DNA from: Synechococcus sp. HW_metabat.21
GTDB taxonomy: Bacteria > Cyanobacteriota > Cyanobacteriia > PCC-6307 > Cyanobiaceae
Direction: 5' to 3'
Assembly (NCBI GenBank): GCA_018623875.1
Contig: JAAZUZ010000043.1
Span: forward strand, 1 to 11,652
DNA: 11,652 nt
Positions 1-6,844 of this stretch are shown one piece after another (the stretch's first letter is position 1; each line of letters begins with the position of its first letter). The position numbers were made by a program, and so were the translations under genes. Under the pieces are notes generated by a model, which made no database searches, was not told the origin of the DNA, and was given only the letters and a program-made list of their open reading frames with translations.

Positions 1-249
1 GATTCGTACCGCCGCAGCGAACGGGAGTTCGAACCAACCCCACGCTACGGAGATTTCGATCGCTACCCCGATCGCGTTGATGCCCCTCGCCTTGATGAAG
101 TGCGCTACGACGACCGGTACGAGGCAGCTGTTGAGCAACCTCGCGACGACCGCGTCGTCGAGCGGAATGCTCCACCCCTTCCAAAGGCGGTGACACCGAC
201 CACCCCCGATCACGGCTCCTATGAGGGAGATCCTTGGGCTGAGGACTGA
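1..249 (+). CDS. dnaK: C-terminal tail of probable DnaK (Hsp70), 5' end outside window
   Basis: The reading frame is open from the first base to a TGA at 247-249 and gives 82 residues. It is rich in Asp, Glu, Arg, Tyr and Pro, with no hydrophobic core, and ends in GDPWAED, so it reads as a disordered, charged tail. The dnaJ-type gene starts within about 20 bases downstream on the same strand. Some cyanobacterial DnaK proteins carry long, charged, disordered C-terminal tails, so a DnaK end is the best explanation. The ATPase and substrate-binding domains lie outside the window, so the assignment rests on context and composition and not on a diagnostic motif. If correct, this is an ATP-dependent cytoplasmic chaperone working with the downstream J-protein. 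Confidence 0.6.
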   Translation, partial: DSYRRSEREFEPTPRYGDFDRYPDRVDAPRLDEVRYDDRYEAAVEQPRDDRVVERNAPPLPKAVTPTTPDHGSYEGDPWAED

Positions 250-250
250 C

Positions 251-255
251 GGAGG
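251..255 (+). promoter_or_regulatory. Shine-Dalgarno sequence for dnaJ
   Basis: GGAGG lies just after the upstream stop codon, 8 bases before GTG 264 and 11 bases before ATG 267. It argues against translation from the overlapping GTG at 255. It is one of the few strong ribosome-binding sites seen in the window. Confidence 0.5.
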
Positions 256-266
256 TGAGTCCTGTG

Positions 267-1202
267 ATGTCCGAGGCGGGCAGCATCAACCATTGGGCCG
301 TCCTCGGCCTTGATCCAGGGGCTGATGCCTCCTCGTTAAAGCGGGCTTTTCGTCAGCAAGCCCGGCGTTGGCACCCGGACCTCAATGGGGATGATCCCCA
401 TGCCGAGGAACAGTTCAAGGCGGTTAACGAGGCCTACGCCGTTCTCAGCGACCCCCAGAGGCGCCAGCAATGGGAAGCCGGTCTCGATGAAGTCGCAGCG
501 GCTGCAGCGGGCCTGGATCCTTTCGCAACCGGGTTCCCCGACTTTGAGGACTACCTGGACGTGCTTTTCCACCGGGAGACGCGACGTCCAGCCCAGTACG
601 ACGCTGATGAGGGTCCGTATGACGAGGATCCACCGGGAGGCGTGACGCCTCCGGTGCCCCCGCCCCCGCCCCCTGTGGTGGCGAGCGAAGAGCTCGAATC
701 GGTGGTCGATCTCACGCCGGAGCAGGCGCTAGAGGGTGTGCGCATCGAGCTGGAACTCCCGGACGGGACGGCCATCGAGGTTTGGACGCCAGCCATGGCG
801 GGAGATGGCTGGCGGCTGCGCTTGGCTGGTGTAGCTCCCGGTGGCCGGGACCATTTTTTGCAGTTGCGCGTCCGCACGGACGACGGCTTACGCATTGATG
901 GCTTGCGGGTTCACTACCAACTAGAGCTCTCCCCTGCAGAGGGGGCCTTGGGTTGCACCGCCGTCGTGCCCACCCTGGATGGTCCGGTGCAGCTGCGCAT
1001 TCCACCTGGATCCTCAAGCGGCCGCTTGCTGCGTTTGCGCGCGCGAGGTTTGAGCCGCTTCGAGCAACGGGGAGATCAGCTGGTCGAGATCCGTCTGGTT
1101 GTCCCGCAGGGGCTGACCGAGGCCGAAGAAGCCCTCTATCGAAGGCTGCAACAGCTCGCTGAGGAAATCGATGGAGGCCGTGATCGCGCGGTCAATCAGT
1201 GA
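267..1202 (+). CDS. dnaJ: DnaJ-family co-chaperone (J domain plus C-terminal substrate-binding domain)
   Basis: This is a 311-residue J-protein that should stimulate the ATPase of an Hsp70 partner, probably the DnaK whose tail lies just upstream. The J domain spans about residues 8-72, with the essential HPD at 36-38 and the typical NEAYAVLSD helix. A linker (about 73-140) follows; it is acidic and ends in a run of prolines at 128-136. Residues about 145-300 match the DnaJ C-terminal domains, including the PTLDGPVQLRIPPG segment at 235-248. There is no CxxCxGxG zinc finger and no clear Gly/Phe region, so it resembles CbpA-like or type II/III proteins more than classical DnaJ. The frame is open from a GTG at 255, but that codon overlaps a GGAGG at 251-255. 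The ATG at 267 (or GTG at 264) is better spaced from that ribosome-binding site. The gene is probably co-transcribed with its neighbours. Confidence 0.88.
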   Translation: MSEAGSINHWAVLGLDPGADASSLKRAFRQQARRWHPDLNGDDPHAEEQFKAVNEAYAVLSDPQRRQQWEAGLDEVAAAAAGLDPFATGFPDFEDYLDVLFHRETRRPAQYDADEGPYDEDPPGGVTPPVPPPPPPVVASEELESVVDLTPEQALEGVRIELELPDGTAIEVWTPAMAGDGWRLRLAGVAPGGRDHFLQLRVRTDDGLRIDGLRVHYQLELSPAEGALGCTAVVPTLDGPVQLRIPPGSSSGRLLRLRARGLSRFEQRGDQLVEIRLVVPQGLTEAEEALYRRLQQLAEEIDGGRDRAVNQ

Positions 1203-1231
1203 GAGACTGCGGTTCGACCCGTGCGTTTGTG

Positions 1232-1672
1232 ATGTCGGTTCACGTTCTGCTCTTTGACGCTGGCAGCGAGAACGAGGGCATCCACTCGCTGGAACTGAAT
1301 GGCTCCACCGTGGTTCTCCTCTTTGAGGATCGCGATGATGCGGAGCGCTACGCCGGCTTGCTGGAAGCGCAGGACTTCCCGATGCCCACGGTGGACGCGA
1401 TTGATCGGCGCGAGATGGAGGAGTTCTGCGCCAGCGCCGGTTACGAGGCCCGCTTTGTTCCGAGTGGTTTTCTGCCCCAGACCGCCGAAGAACGCCTGCT
1501 GATCGCGCCCCCCGAAAAAAATATGGATGTGACCACCTGGCGGGAGCAGCCCGAGCCCGGTCAGGAGGCCACTCAAACCGCAGAAGCACCTGCCGCACCG
1601 GCGGAGGAGCCCATCAGCACCGGCAACAGTGAGCTGGAGGACTTCCGCCGCCGCCTCGAGGGATTGCTGTGA
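1232..1672 (+). CDS. DUF3110 domain protein
   Basis: This is a 146-residue protein of a family I recognise from cyanobacteria and plastid-bearing organisms, with no established function. The conserved part is residues about 1-95: an N-terminal VHVLLFDAG strand, the NEGIHSLEL segment, a VVLLFEDRDDAERYAGLLEAQ stretch and an EFCASAGYE region. The tail (about 100-146) is rich in Ala, Glu and Pro, probably disordered, and ends in a short charged helix. The frame is open back to a GTG at 1199 that overlaps the dnaJ stop, which would add 11 residues. I prefer ATG 1232 because the family homology begins there. It sits between dnaJ and murQ, and its stop overlaps the murQ start by four bases, so translational coupling is likely. 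No signal peptide or membrane segment is seen. Confidence 0.82.
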   Translation: MSVHVLLFDAGSENEGIHSLELNGSTVVLLFEDRDDAERYAGLLEAQDFPMPTVDAIDRREMEEFCASAGYEARFVPSGFLPQTAEERLLIAPPEKNMDVTTWREQPEPGQEATQTAEAPAAPAEEPISTGNSELEDFRRRLEGLL

Positions 1673-2586
1673 GTTCTGCCTCGTTCGAGGACGTTCAGCG
1701 GGGTCATCTGTTGACCGAACAGGTCAATCCCGCGAGTACGGACTTGGATGCCCTCAGCACCGAGGAGCTCGTTGCGGTGTTTGTGGCAGAGGATCGCAAA
1801 CCCCAGGACGCCGTTGCGGGTGCCTCGGCTGCGTTGGCTCAGGCGATTGAAGCCATCGCCCAGCGCCTTCAGGCCGGTGGGCGTTTGTTCTACCTAGGGG
1901 CAGGCACCTCCGGGCGTCTCGGCGTATTGGATGCGGCCGAGTGTCCTCCCACGTTTTGCAGCTCGCCGGAACTGGTTCAGGGGGTCTTGGCGGGAGGCAG
2001 CCCCGCATTGCTGCGCAGTTCCGAGGGGCTTGAGGATCGTTTTGAAGCCGGCCAGGCGGATCTGGAGGAGCGGAATTTTGGCCCCCTCGATGCTCTGGTG
2101 GGCATTGCTGCTGGCGGGACCACGCCCTATGTCCATGGTGCGCTCCGGTACGCCAACTCCATCGGTGCCCTAGCGATCGCCATGGCCTGCGTTCCTGCCG
2201 AGCAGGTCCCCATGCCCTGCGCCATCGACATTCGCTTGATCACCGGGCCGGAGGTTCTGACAGGCTCCACCCGTCTCAAGGCCGGGACGGCCACGAAGAT
2301 GGCGCTCAACATCCTGAGTACAGGCGTAATGGTTCGCCTCGGGAAGGTCTACGGCAACCGCATGGTCGACGTGGCGGTCACCAACAGCAAACTCGAAGAC
2401 CGGGCCCTAAGGATTTTGGCCGACCTGGCTGGTGTTAGCCGGGACCAAGGCCGAGCCCTGCTTGAAGCCAGTGGGGGCTCTGTGAAGCTTGCCCTTGTGA
2501 TGGCCCGGCGCTCCCTCGAGCTCACCGCAGCCCGCCAGCTGCTGGATCAGTGCGGCGGGAATCTGCGGCAGGCCCTCGGCGCTTAG
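1669..2586 (+). CDS. murQ: N-acetylmuramic acid 6-phosphate etherase
   Basis: MurQ cleaves the lactyl ether of MurNAc-6-phosphate to give GlcNAc-6-phosphate and D-lactate, a cytoplasmic step in recycling cell-wall sugars. The 305-residue length fits the family. The SIS-fold phosphosugar motif GAGTSGRLG is at 77-85. The DAAECPPTF block at 88-96 supplies one catalytic Glu (E91), and SEGLED at 118-123 supplies the region of the second. IAAGGTTPYV and the family signature TRLKAGTATKMALN are also present. The GTG start overlaps the DUF3110 stop as GTGA, and no other nearby start fits the family N-terminus. The gene ends by overlapping the convergent mtnP stop. No MurNAc phosphotransferase transporter or AnmK kinase is in view, so the source of its substrate here is unknown. 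Confidence 0.95.
   Translation: MSSASFEDVQRGHLLTEQVNPASTDLDALSTEELVAVFVAEDRKPQDAVAGASAALAQAIEAIAQRLQAGGRLFYLGAGTSGRLGVLDAAECPPTFCSSPELVQGVLAGGSPALLRSSEGLEDRFEAGQADLEERNFGPLDALVGIAAGGTTPYVHGALRYANSIGALAIAMACVPAEQVPMPCAIDIRLITGPEVLTGSTRLKAGTATKMALNILSTGVMVRLGKVYGNRMVDVAVTNSKLEDRALRILADLAGVSRDQGRALLEASGGSVKLALVMARRSLELTAARQLLDQCGGNLRQALGA
2173..2180. repeat. HIP1 octameric palindrome
   Basis: GCGATCGC is the highly iterated palindrome HIP1, abundant in many cyanobacterial genomes. I noticed a single copy here, inside murQ. One occurrence of an eight-base word in GC-rich DNA could also be chance. Confidence 0.4.
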
Positions 2587-3494
2587 CCGGTGAAGGCCCC
2601 CCAGTAGCGCTCGGTGAACAGATTGAGTTTCCGCCGGGTGGCCGCAGGAACCTGATCAGCTGGAGTCATCAGTGCATCTTGGAGTGCAAGGTGGGCCGTA
2701 CTTGCAGGCCTGAGGGCTGCGATCCGTTCAGCCGTGGTTTTGACGATCTGGGTCGCCAGGGCAGCATTGGCCTTGAGATTGCCGATGACCATCTCGACGG
2801 TCACGCTGTCGTGGTCGGCATACCAACAGTCGTAGTCCGTGGCCATCGCCAGGGTGGCGTAGGCGATTTCTGCCTCGCGGGCCAGCCGGGCCTCGGTGTG
2901 GTTCGTCATCCCGATCACCGAACAGCCCCAACTGCGATACAGATTTGATTCAGCGCGGGTGGAGAAGGCTGGTCCTTCCATGCAGAGGTAGGTGCCGCCG
3001 CGGTGGAGGGTGCGGCCCTCGGGCATCAGGCTGTCGGCCACATCCGCTAAGAGACGGCTGAGGCTGGGGCAGAAGGGGTCTGCCAAGGCGACGTGGGCCA
3101 CGGCGCCTTCGCCGAAGAAGCTCTTCGGGCGATCCTTCGTGCGGTCGATGAATTGATCCGGGACCACCATGTCTAGGGGCGGGATCTCTTGTTGCAGGGA
3201 GCCAACCGCGGAGGGGGAGAGGATCCAGCGCACACCAAGGGAACGCATCGCCCAGATGTTGGCCCGGTAGGGCACTTCCGTCGGCAGGAAGGTGTGATGA
3301 CGGCCATGGCGGGCCAGAAAGACCACCTCCATTCCGCCCAAGCGACCAAGCCGCAGCTGATCCGAAGGGGCTCCAAAGGGTGTATCAACCTTCAGTTCTT
3401 GGATGTCCTCCAGACCCTCCATCGCGTAGAGCCCGCTGCCGCCGAGGACCCCAAGGCGGGCTTGGCTGAGGTCAACGGAATGGGGGACGGACAT
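2583..3494 (-). CDS. mtnP: 5'-methylthioadenosine phosphorylase
   Basis: This enzyme splits methylthioadenosine with phosphate into adenine and methylthioribose-1-phosphate, removing a polyamine-synthesis by-product and feeding methionine salvage. From the ATG at 3494 it has 303 residues. Phosphate-site motifs are GGSGLY (18-23) and RHGRHH (62-67), followed by YRANIWAM (76-83). The MEGPAFSTRAE block is at 172-182 and GMTN at 195-198. ATDYDCW carries Asp220 and Asp222; the family uses Asp in this motif to recognise the 6-amino group of adenine, which favours MTAP over a guanosine/inosine phosphorylase. Two in-frame GTG codons at 3500 and 3497 precede the ATG. The TAA stop overlaps the murQ TAG tail to tail. 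No other methionine-salvage gene is nearby. Confidence 0.94.
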   Translation of the reverse strand: MSVPHSVDLSQARLGVLGGSGLYAMEGLEDIQELKVDTPFGAPSDQLRLGRLGGMEVVFLARHGRHHTFLPTEVPYRANIWAMRSLGVRWILSPSAVGSLQQEIPPLDMVVPDQFIDRTKDRPKSFFGEGAVAHVALADPFCPSLSRLLADVADSLMPEGRTLHRGGTYLCMEGPAFSTRAESNLYRSWGCSVIGMTNHTEARLAREAEIAYATLAMATDYDCWYADHDSVTVEMVIGNLKANAALATQIVKTTAERIAALRPASTAHLALQDALMTPADQVPAATRRKLNLFTERYWGAFTG

Positions 3495-3563
3495 CACCAC
3501 TAATCAGATCCCATCACTTCTACCGGAGCACCCATACTGAGACGGTTTGCTGACGATCTGACC

Positions 3564-4004
3564 GTGACCAAAGCCGTGATGGAGACCGACGCCGGCACGA
3601 TCGAACTGGAACTGTTCGAAGCCGACGCGCCCAACACCGTGGCCAACTTCGTGAAACTGGCCAAGGACGGCTTCTATGACGGCCTGGCCTTTCACCGTGT
3701 GATTCCCGGCTTCATGGCCCAGGGTGGTTGCCCGAACAGCCGTGAAGGTGCCCGTGGCATGGCCGGCACCGGCGGCCCTGGTTATCAAATCGATTGCGAG
3801 ATCAATCCTCAGAAGCACCAGGCCGGCACCCTGGCCATGGCCCACGCCGGTAAGAACACCGGTGGCTCGCAGTTCTACATCTGCCACGAAGCCCAGCCCC
3901 ACCTCGACGGCGTCCACACCGTCTTCGGTCACACCGGAAACATGGACGTGGTGCTGGCCCTCAAAAACGGCAGCCGGATCAACAAGGTCACCATCCAAGG
4001 CTGA
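3564..4004 (+). CDS. Cyclophilin-type peptidyl-prolyl cis-trans isomerase
   Basis: This small single-domain enzyme catalyses cis-trans isomerisation of X-Pro bonds during protein folding. Its 146 residues hold the cyclophilin core with little else. FHRVIPGFMAQGG at 43-55 contains the catalytic Arg45, GSQFYI is at 101-106 and HLDGVHTVFG at 113-122. The position usually occupied by Trp in human cyclophilin A is His113; this suggests weaker cyclosporin binding, an inference from the family. There is no signal peptide, so it is cytoplasmic. The start is GTG 3564, because no ATG, GTG or TTG occurs just upstream in frame; ATG 3579 is the alternative. No ribosome-binding site is visible. It diverges from mtnP and converges on ribBA. 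Confidence 0.94.
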   Translation: MTKAVMETDAGTIELELFEADAPNTVANFVKLAKDGFYDGLAFHRVIPGFMAQGGCPNSREGARGMAGTGGPGYQIDCEINPQKHQAGTLAMAHAGKNTGGSQFYICHEAQPHLDGVHTVFGHTGNMDVVLALKNGSRINKVTIQG

Positions 4005-4011
4005 TCGAGCT

Positions 4012-4030
4012 GGGGCTGCTGGACAGCCCC
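4012..4030. terminator. 7-bp hairpin after the cyclophilin gene
   Basis: A perfect GGGGCTG/CAGCCCC stem with a 5-base loop begins eight bases after the cyclophilin stop. No T-run follows on either strand, so it is not a standard intrinsic terminator. It may help stabilise the 3' end or stall polymerase. Confidence 0.4.
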
Positions 4031-4048
4031 TCCAACCGATCCCCTCAG

Positions 4049-4083
4049 AGCCCTGTTGCGCTTAACACCAGCGCAGCAGGGCT
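4049..4083. terminator. 13-bp hairpin spanning the ribBA stop
   Basis: Arms at 4049-4061 and 4071-4083 pair over 13 positions, with one G-U pair when read as + strand RNA, around a 9-base loop. The ribBA TAA (complement of 4062-4064) lies in the loop, so one arm is ribBA coding sequence. It sits between two convergent genes and can form in both transcripts, but neither strand shows a T-run after it. A bidirectional 3'-end structure is the likely role. Confidence 0.45.
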
Positions 4084-5615
4084 CCGCTTTCGAAGGGAAC
4101 GCCCGCATGACCCGACTGCAGTTCCTGCAGGGGACGTCGCTGCGCCTCCAAGGTGTTGCTTGGGTGCGAGCTGCGCTGGGCATCAGGGGCCAGTAGCAGG
4201 CTCACGCTTTGCGTTTCGGGCCACGTCGACATCGTCTGCAGAATCTGATGCAGTGACTCGACTGTTCCCCCGCTGACCAGGACCGCGAGCTCCGGTTGAT
4301 CCATGAGTGCCAGCACCCGGGAGTGCTCTTCGCGCTCCAGGTCGAGACCCTGCTGTTCGGCCCAGTTGGAGAGCTCTTGAAAAAGGGTCGCGCTCACCGC
4401 TTGGTCATGGCCAGAGCTTGGCTTCCAGGCCAGGACAGCGGCGGGGCCATGGTTCGCCCCGGTGTCCATCAGGTGTCCCAATTTGGCCTGCTTGGTTTGC
4501 AGGTAATTGACGTTGTGCTGGCCTGGATCCATGACCAATGGGACCCGATCGACCACTTCGAGGCCGTAACCCCCAAGACCGGCAATTTTGCGCGGATTAT
4601 TCGTGATCAACTTCAGGCGGTGAACCCCTAGATCACTGAGGATCTGAGCTCCAACGCCGTAGTTGCGCAGATCGGCGGGAAATCCCAGACGTTCATTGGC
4701 TTCGACGGTGTCCAGGCCGCCGTCCTGCAGTGAATAGGCCTTCAGCTTGTTGATCAAGCCGATCCCACGCCCCTCTTGCCGCAGGTAGACCACGACGCCT
4801 TCGCCGGCCTCCTCGATCATCCGCAGGGCTGACTCCAGTTGCGGGCGGCAATCGCAGCGCAGGGAGCCGAAGGCATCGCCCGTCAGACATTCGCTGTGAA
4901 CACGCACCAGGACCGGACCTGAGGACTGTTCCGGATTGCCTTTGACGATGGCGACGTGGTCGGATCCATCGAGTTCATTGCGATAGCCAATCGCGCGGAA
5001 TTGACCAAAGGCGCTGGGCAACATCGCTTCGGCCTGCCGCCGTACAAAACGCTCGGTATCGAGGCGGTAGCGGATCAGATCGGCGATGTTGATGAAGCGC
5101 AGACCGTGGCGCTGCGCGTACTCCGCCAGTTGGGGGAAGCGGGCCATGGACCCGTCTGGGTTCTGGATCTCGCAGATGACGCCTGCTGGGTAGAGCCCTG
5201 CCATTCGGGCCAGGTCAACGGCGGCCTCGGTATGTCCGGCCCGCTTGAGGACGCCGCCCTGCTTGGCCCGAAGCGGAAAGATGTGCCCCGGACGCCTCAG
5301 GTCGTTCGGGCGGGTGTCTGGGTGGATGGCCACCTGAATGGTCCGGGCCCGGTCCTCTGCGGAGATCCCCGTCGAGACACCGTTCTCGGGGCCGGCATCC
5401 ACGCTGACGGTGAAGGCGGTTTGGTTGCTGTCGGTGTTGCGATCAACCATCAGGGGTAGATCCAGCTCATCGAGCCGCTCCCCCTCCATGGCCAGGCAAA
5501 TCAGGCCCCGAGCTTCGGTGGCCATGAAATTGATCTGCTCAGGGGTGGCGAACTGAGCGGCGCAGATCAGATCCCCCTCGTTTTCGCGGTTTTCGTCGTC
5601 CACCACCACGACCAT
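4062..5615 (-). CDS. ribBA: Bifunctional riboflavin enzyme RibBA (DHBP synthase / GTP cyclohydrolase II) with C-terminal extension
   Basis: RibBA supplies both precursors of riboflavin: 3,4-dihydroxy-2-butanone-4-phosphate from ribulose-5-phosphate, and the pyrimidine from GTP. Numbering from ATG 5615 (517 residues), RibB covers about 1-190 with DDENRENEGD (6-15), RRPGHIFPLR (107-116) and RAGHTEAAVDL (125-135). RibA covers about 200-385, with zinc-ligand cysteines 243, 254 and 256 and RQEGRGIGL at 279-287. Residues about 386-517 have no counterpart in the two enzymes. The ATG cuts into the conserved RibB N-terminus: the frame stays open and RibB-like (FDSIADGLAAIRNGE) back to 5705, after a TAG at 5706-5708. 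No ATG, GTG or TTG exists in that stretch. The true start is probably a rare codon such as CTG at 5693 or 5681, unless there is a base error. Coordinates given are the conservative start. Confidence 0.93.
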   Translation of the reverse strand: MVVVVDDENRENEGDLICAAQFATPEQINFMATEARGLICLAMEGERLDELDLPLMVDRNTDSNQTAFTVSVDAGPENGVSTGISAEDRARTIQVAIHPDTRPNDLRRPGHIFPLRAKQGGVLKRAGHTEAAVDLARMAGLYPAGVICEIQNPDGSMARFPQLAEYAQRHGLRFINIADLIRYRLDTERFVRRQAEAMLPSAFGQFRAIGYRNELDGSDHVAIVKGNPEQSSGPVLVRVHSECLTGDAFGSLRCDCRPQLESALRMIEEAGEGVVVYLRQEGRGIGLINKLKAYSLQDGGLDTVEANERLGFPADLRNYGVGAQILSDLGVHRLKLITNNPRKIAGLGGYGLEVVDRVPLVMDPGQHNVNYLQTKQAKLGHLMDTGANHGPAAVLAWKPSSGHDQAVSATLFQELSNWAEQQGLDLEREEHSRVLALMDQPELAVLVSGGTVESLHQILQTMSTWPETQSVSLLLAPDAQRSSHPSNTLEAQRRPLQELQSGHAGVPFESGALLRWC

Positions 5616-5720
5616 CTCGCCATTGCGGATCGCGGCCAGACCGTCCGCGATGGAATCGAAGCGAAACGCGTCCTGGGTCAGGGGCTGGTTCAGGGAAGGC
5701 GGGCCCTACGGCCAGGTGGA

Positions 5721-5748
5721 CTGACACTTTTATAGAGCCCGGTACGAT
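5721..5748 (+). promoter_or_regulatory. argC: Candidate argC promoter
   Basis: CTGACA at 5721-5726 (five of six matches to -35) and TACGAT at 5743-5748 (four of six to -10) are 16 bases apart. Transcription would start around 5755, giving a very short leader before ATG 5771. It overlaps the candidate ribBA -10 on the other strand, so the two promoters could interfere. No ARG-box or riboswitch was recognised. Confidence 0.3.
5728..5733 (-). promoter_or_regulatory. ribBA: Candidate -10 box for ribBA
   Basis: Read on the minus strand this is TATAAA, five of six matches to the bacterial -10 consensus, about 110 bases before the ATG at 5615. No convincing -35 is seen at 16-18 bases. If used, transcription would begin near 5721, leaving room for a translation start in the 5613-5705 region. 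Confidence 0.35.
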
Positions 5749-5770
5749 TCGTCGTTCCCCTGTGCAAGCC

Positions 5771-6835
5771 ATGGCAAGTCAGCGCGTCGCCGTGATCGGG
5801 GCCTCGGGCTACGGCGGTCTGCAGACGCTGCGGCTGCTTCAGGGGCATCCCGAATTCAGCGTCAGCTTCCTTGGCGGGGAACGCAGCAGTGGCAAGCGCT
5901 GGAGTCAGCTCACACCGTTCCTGCCCCTCCCGGGTGACCCCGTGGTGCAGAGCCCCCAGGTGGATGCCATCGCCGAGGCGGCTGACTTTGCGGTGTTGAG
6001 CCTGCCCAACGGCTTGGCGTCACGGCTGGCGCCCGAGCTACTCGAGCGGGGGGTCAAGGTGGTGGATCTCTCGGCCGACTACCGCTACAGCTCCTTGGAG
6101 CAGTGGAAGGAGGTCTATGCCTCAGAGGCCCGCGAGTTCCCTCGCGAGGACGCTTCCCTTTGCCAAGAAGCCGTCTATGGCTTAGTGGAATGGGAACAGG
6201 ACAAGATCGCCCAGGCGCGCTTAGTCGCGGCCCCTGGTTGTTTTCCGACGGCGAGTCTGTTGGCGTTGACGCCCTTCTTGAAGCAGGGGCTGATCGAGAC
6301 CAGCGGGATCATCATCGACGCCAAAACAGGTACGAGTGGCGGCGGACGGGCGGCGAAGGAACATCTGCTGCTCGCAGAAGCCTCTGAAGGCATCTCCCCC
6401 TACGGCGTCGTCGGTCACCGCCACACCAGCGAGATCGAGCAGCTCTGCGGTCGTGCGGCAGGAACCAGCATTCAGTTGCAGTTCACGCCGCATTTGACAC
6501 CGATGGTGCGCGGCCTTCTGGCGACGGTTTATGGCCGTCTGCGCGATCCCGGTCTGACGGCTGAGGACTGCACGACGCTTCTCGAGGCGGCCTATCGCCA
6601 TGCTCCTTGCGTTCAGGTTCTGCCTGCCGGCACGTATCCCTCAACCAAATGGGTACGTCAAACCAATAAGGCGCTGCTTTCGGTTCAGGTTGACCAGCGC
6701 ACCGGGCAGCTGATCGTGATGAGTGCCATTGACAACATGGTCAAAGGTCAGGCTGGACAGGGGGTCCAGTGCCTCAATCTGATGGCCGGTTTGCCCGCAG
6801 AAACCGGGCTTCCCCTGCTGCCCTTCTACCCCTGA
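5771..6835 (+). CDS. argC: N-acetyl-gamma-glutamyl-phosphate reductase
   Basis: ArgC makes N-acetylglutamate semialdehyde from N-acetylglutamyl phosphate using NADPH, the third step of arginine synthesis. From ATG 5771 it has 354 residues, normal for the long bacterial form. VAVIGASGYGG at 6-16 is the NADP-binding loop. PGCFPTAS contains the catalytic Cys157, which forms the thioacyl intermediate. KTGTSGGGR and GHRHTSEIEQ, with the active-site His, follow, then HLTPMVRGLLATVY and a VKGQAGQ segment near the end. An in-frame GTG at 5762 would add three residues; the ATG fits the family start better. No Shine-Dalgarno is visible. It diverges from ribBA, and its end overlaps the end of purN by ten bases. 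No other arginine gene is nearby. Confidence 0.96.
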   Translation: MASQRVAVIGASGYGGLQTLRLLQGHPEFSVSFLGGERSSGKRWSQLTPFLPLPGDPVVQSPQVDAIAEAADFAVLSLPNGLASRLAPELLERGVKVVDLSADYRYSSLEQWKEVYASEAREFPREDASLCQEAVYGLVEWEQDKIAQARLVAAPGCFPTASLLALTPFLKQGLIETSGIIIDAKTGTSGGGRAAKEHLLLAEASEGISPYGVVGHRHTSEIEQLCGRAAGTSIQLQFTPHLTPMVRGLLATVYGRLRDPGLTAEDCTTLLEAAYRHAPCVQVLPAGTYPSTKWVRQTNKALLSVQVDQRTGQLIVMSAIDNMVKGQAGQGVQCLNLMAGLPAETGLPLLPFYP

Positions 6836-6844
6836 TCAAGAAGG
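6822..6844. terminator. Weak inverted repeat at the argC/purN convergent ends
   Basis: CCTTCT at 6822-6827 and AGAAGG at 6839-6844 form a six-base-pair stem with an 11-base loop holding the argC stop, while the purN stop lies at the stem-loop border. There is no T-run. The stem is short and could be chance. Confidence 0.2.

Noticed and set aside
1014..1598. Open frame of 194 codons on the minus strand across dnaJ and the DUF3110 gene
   Set aside because: It runs across two well-supported genes and gives an Arg/Ser/Pro-rich product typical of a shadow frame.
2571..2598. Small stem (CGGC/GCCG) at the murQ/mtnP junction as a terminator
   Set aside because: Only four base pairs, with no T-run and no convincing outer stem.
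3504..3998. Open frame of 164 codons on the minus strand opposite the cyclophilin gene
   Set aside because: It is fully antisense to a clear cyclophilin, its His/Val/Gly-rich product has no family features, and long antisense frames are common in GC-rich coding DNA.
4956..5459. Open frame of 167 codons on the + strand inside ribBA
   Set aside because: It is the complement of conserved RibB sequence and its product shows no family features.
5705..5770. FMN riboswitch or other leader RNA in the ribBA/argC gap
   Set aside because: The space is too short and no RFN-element motifs are visible.
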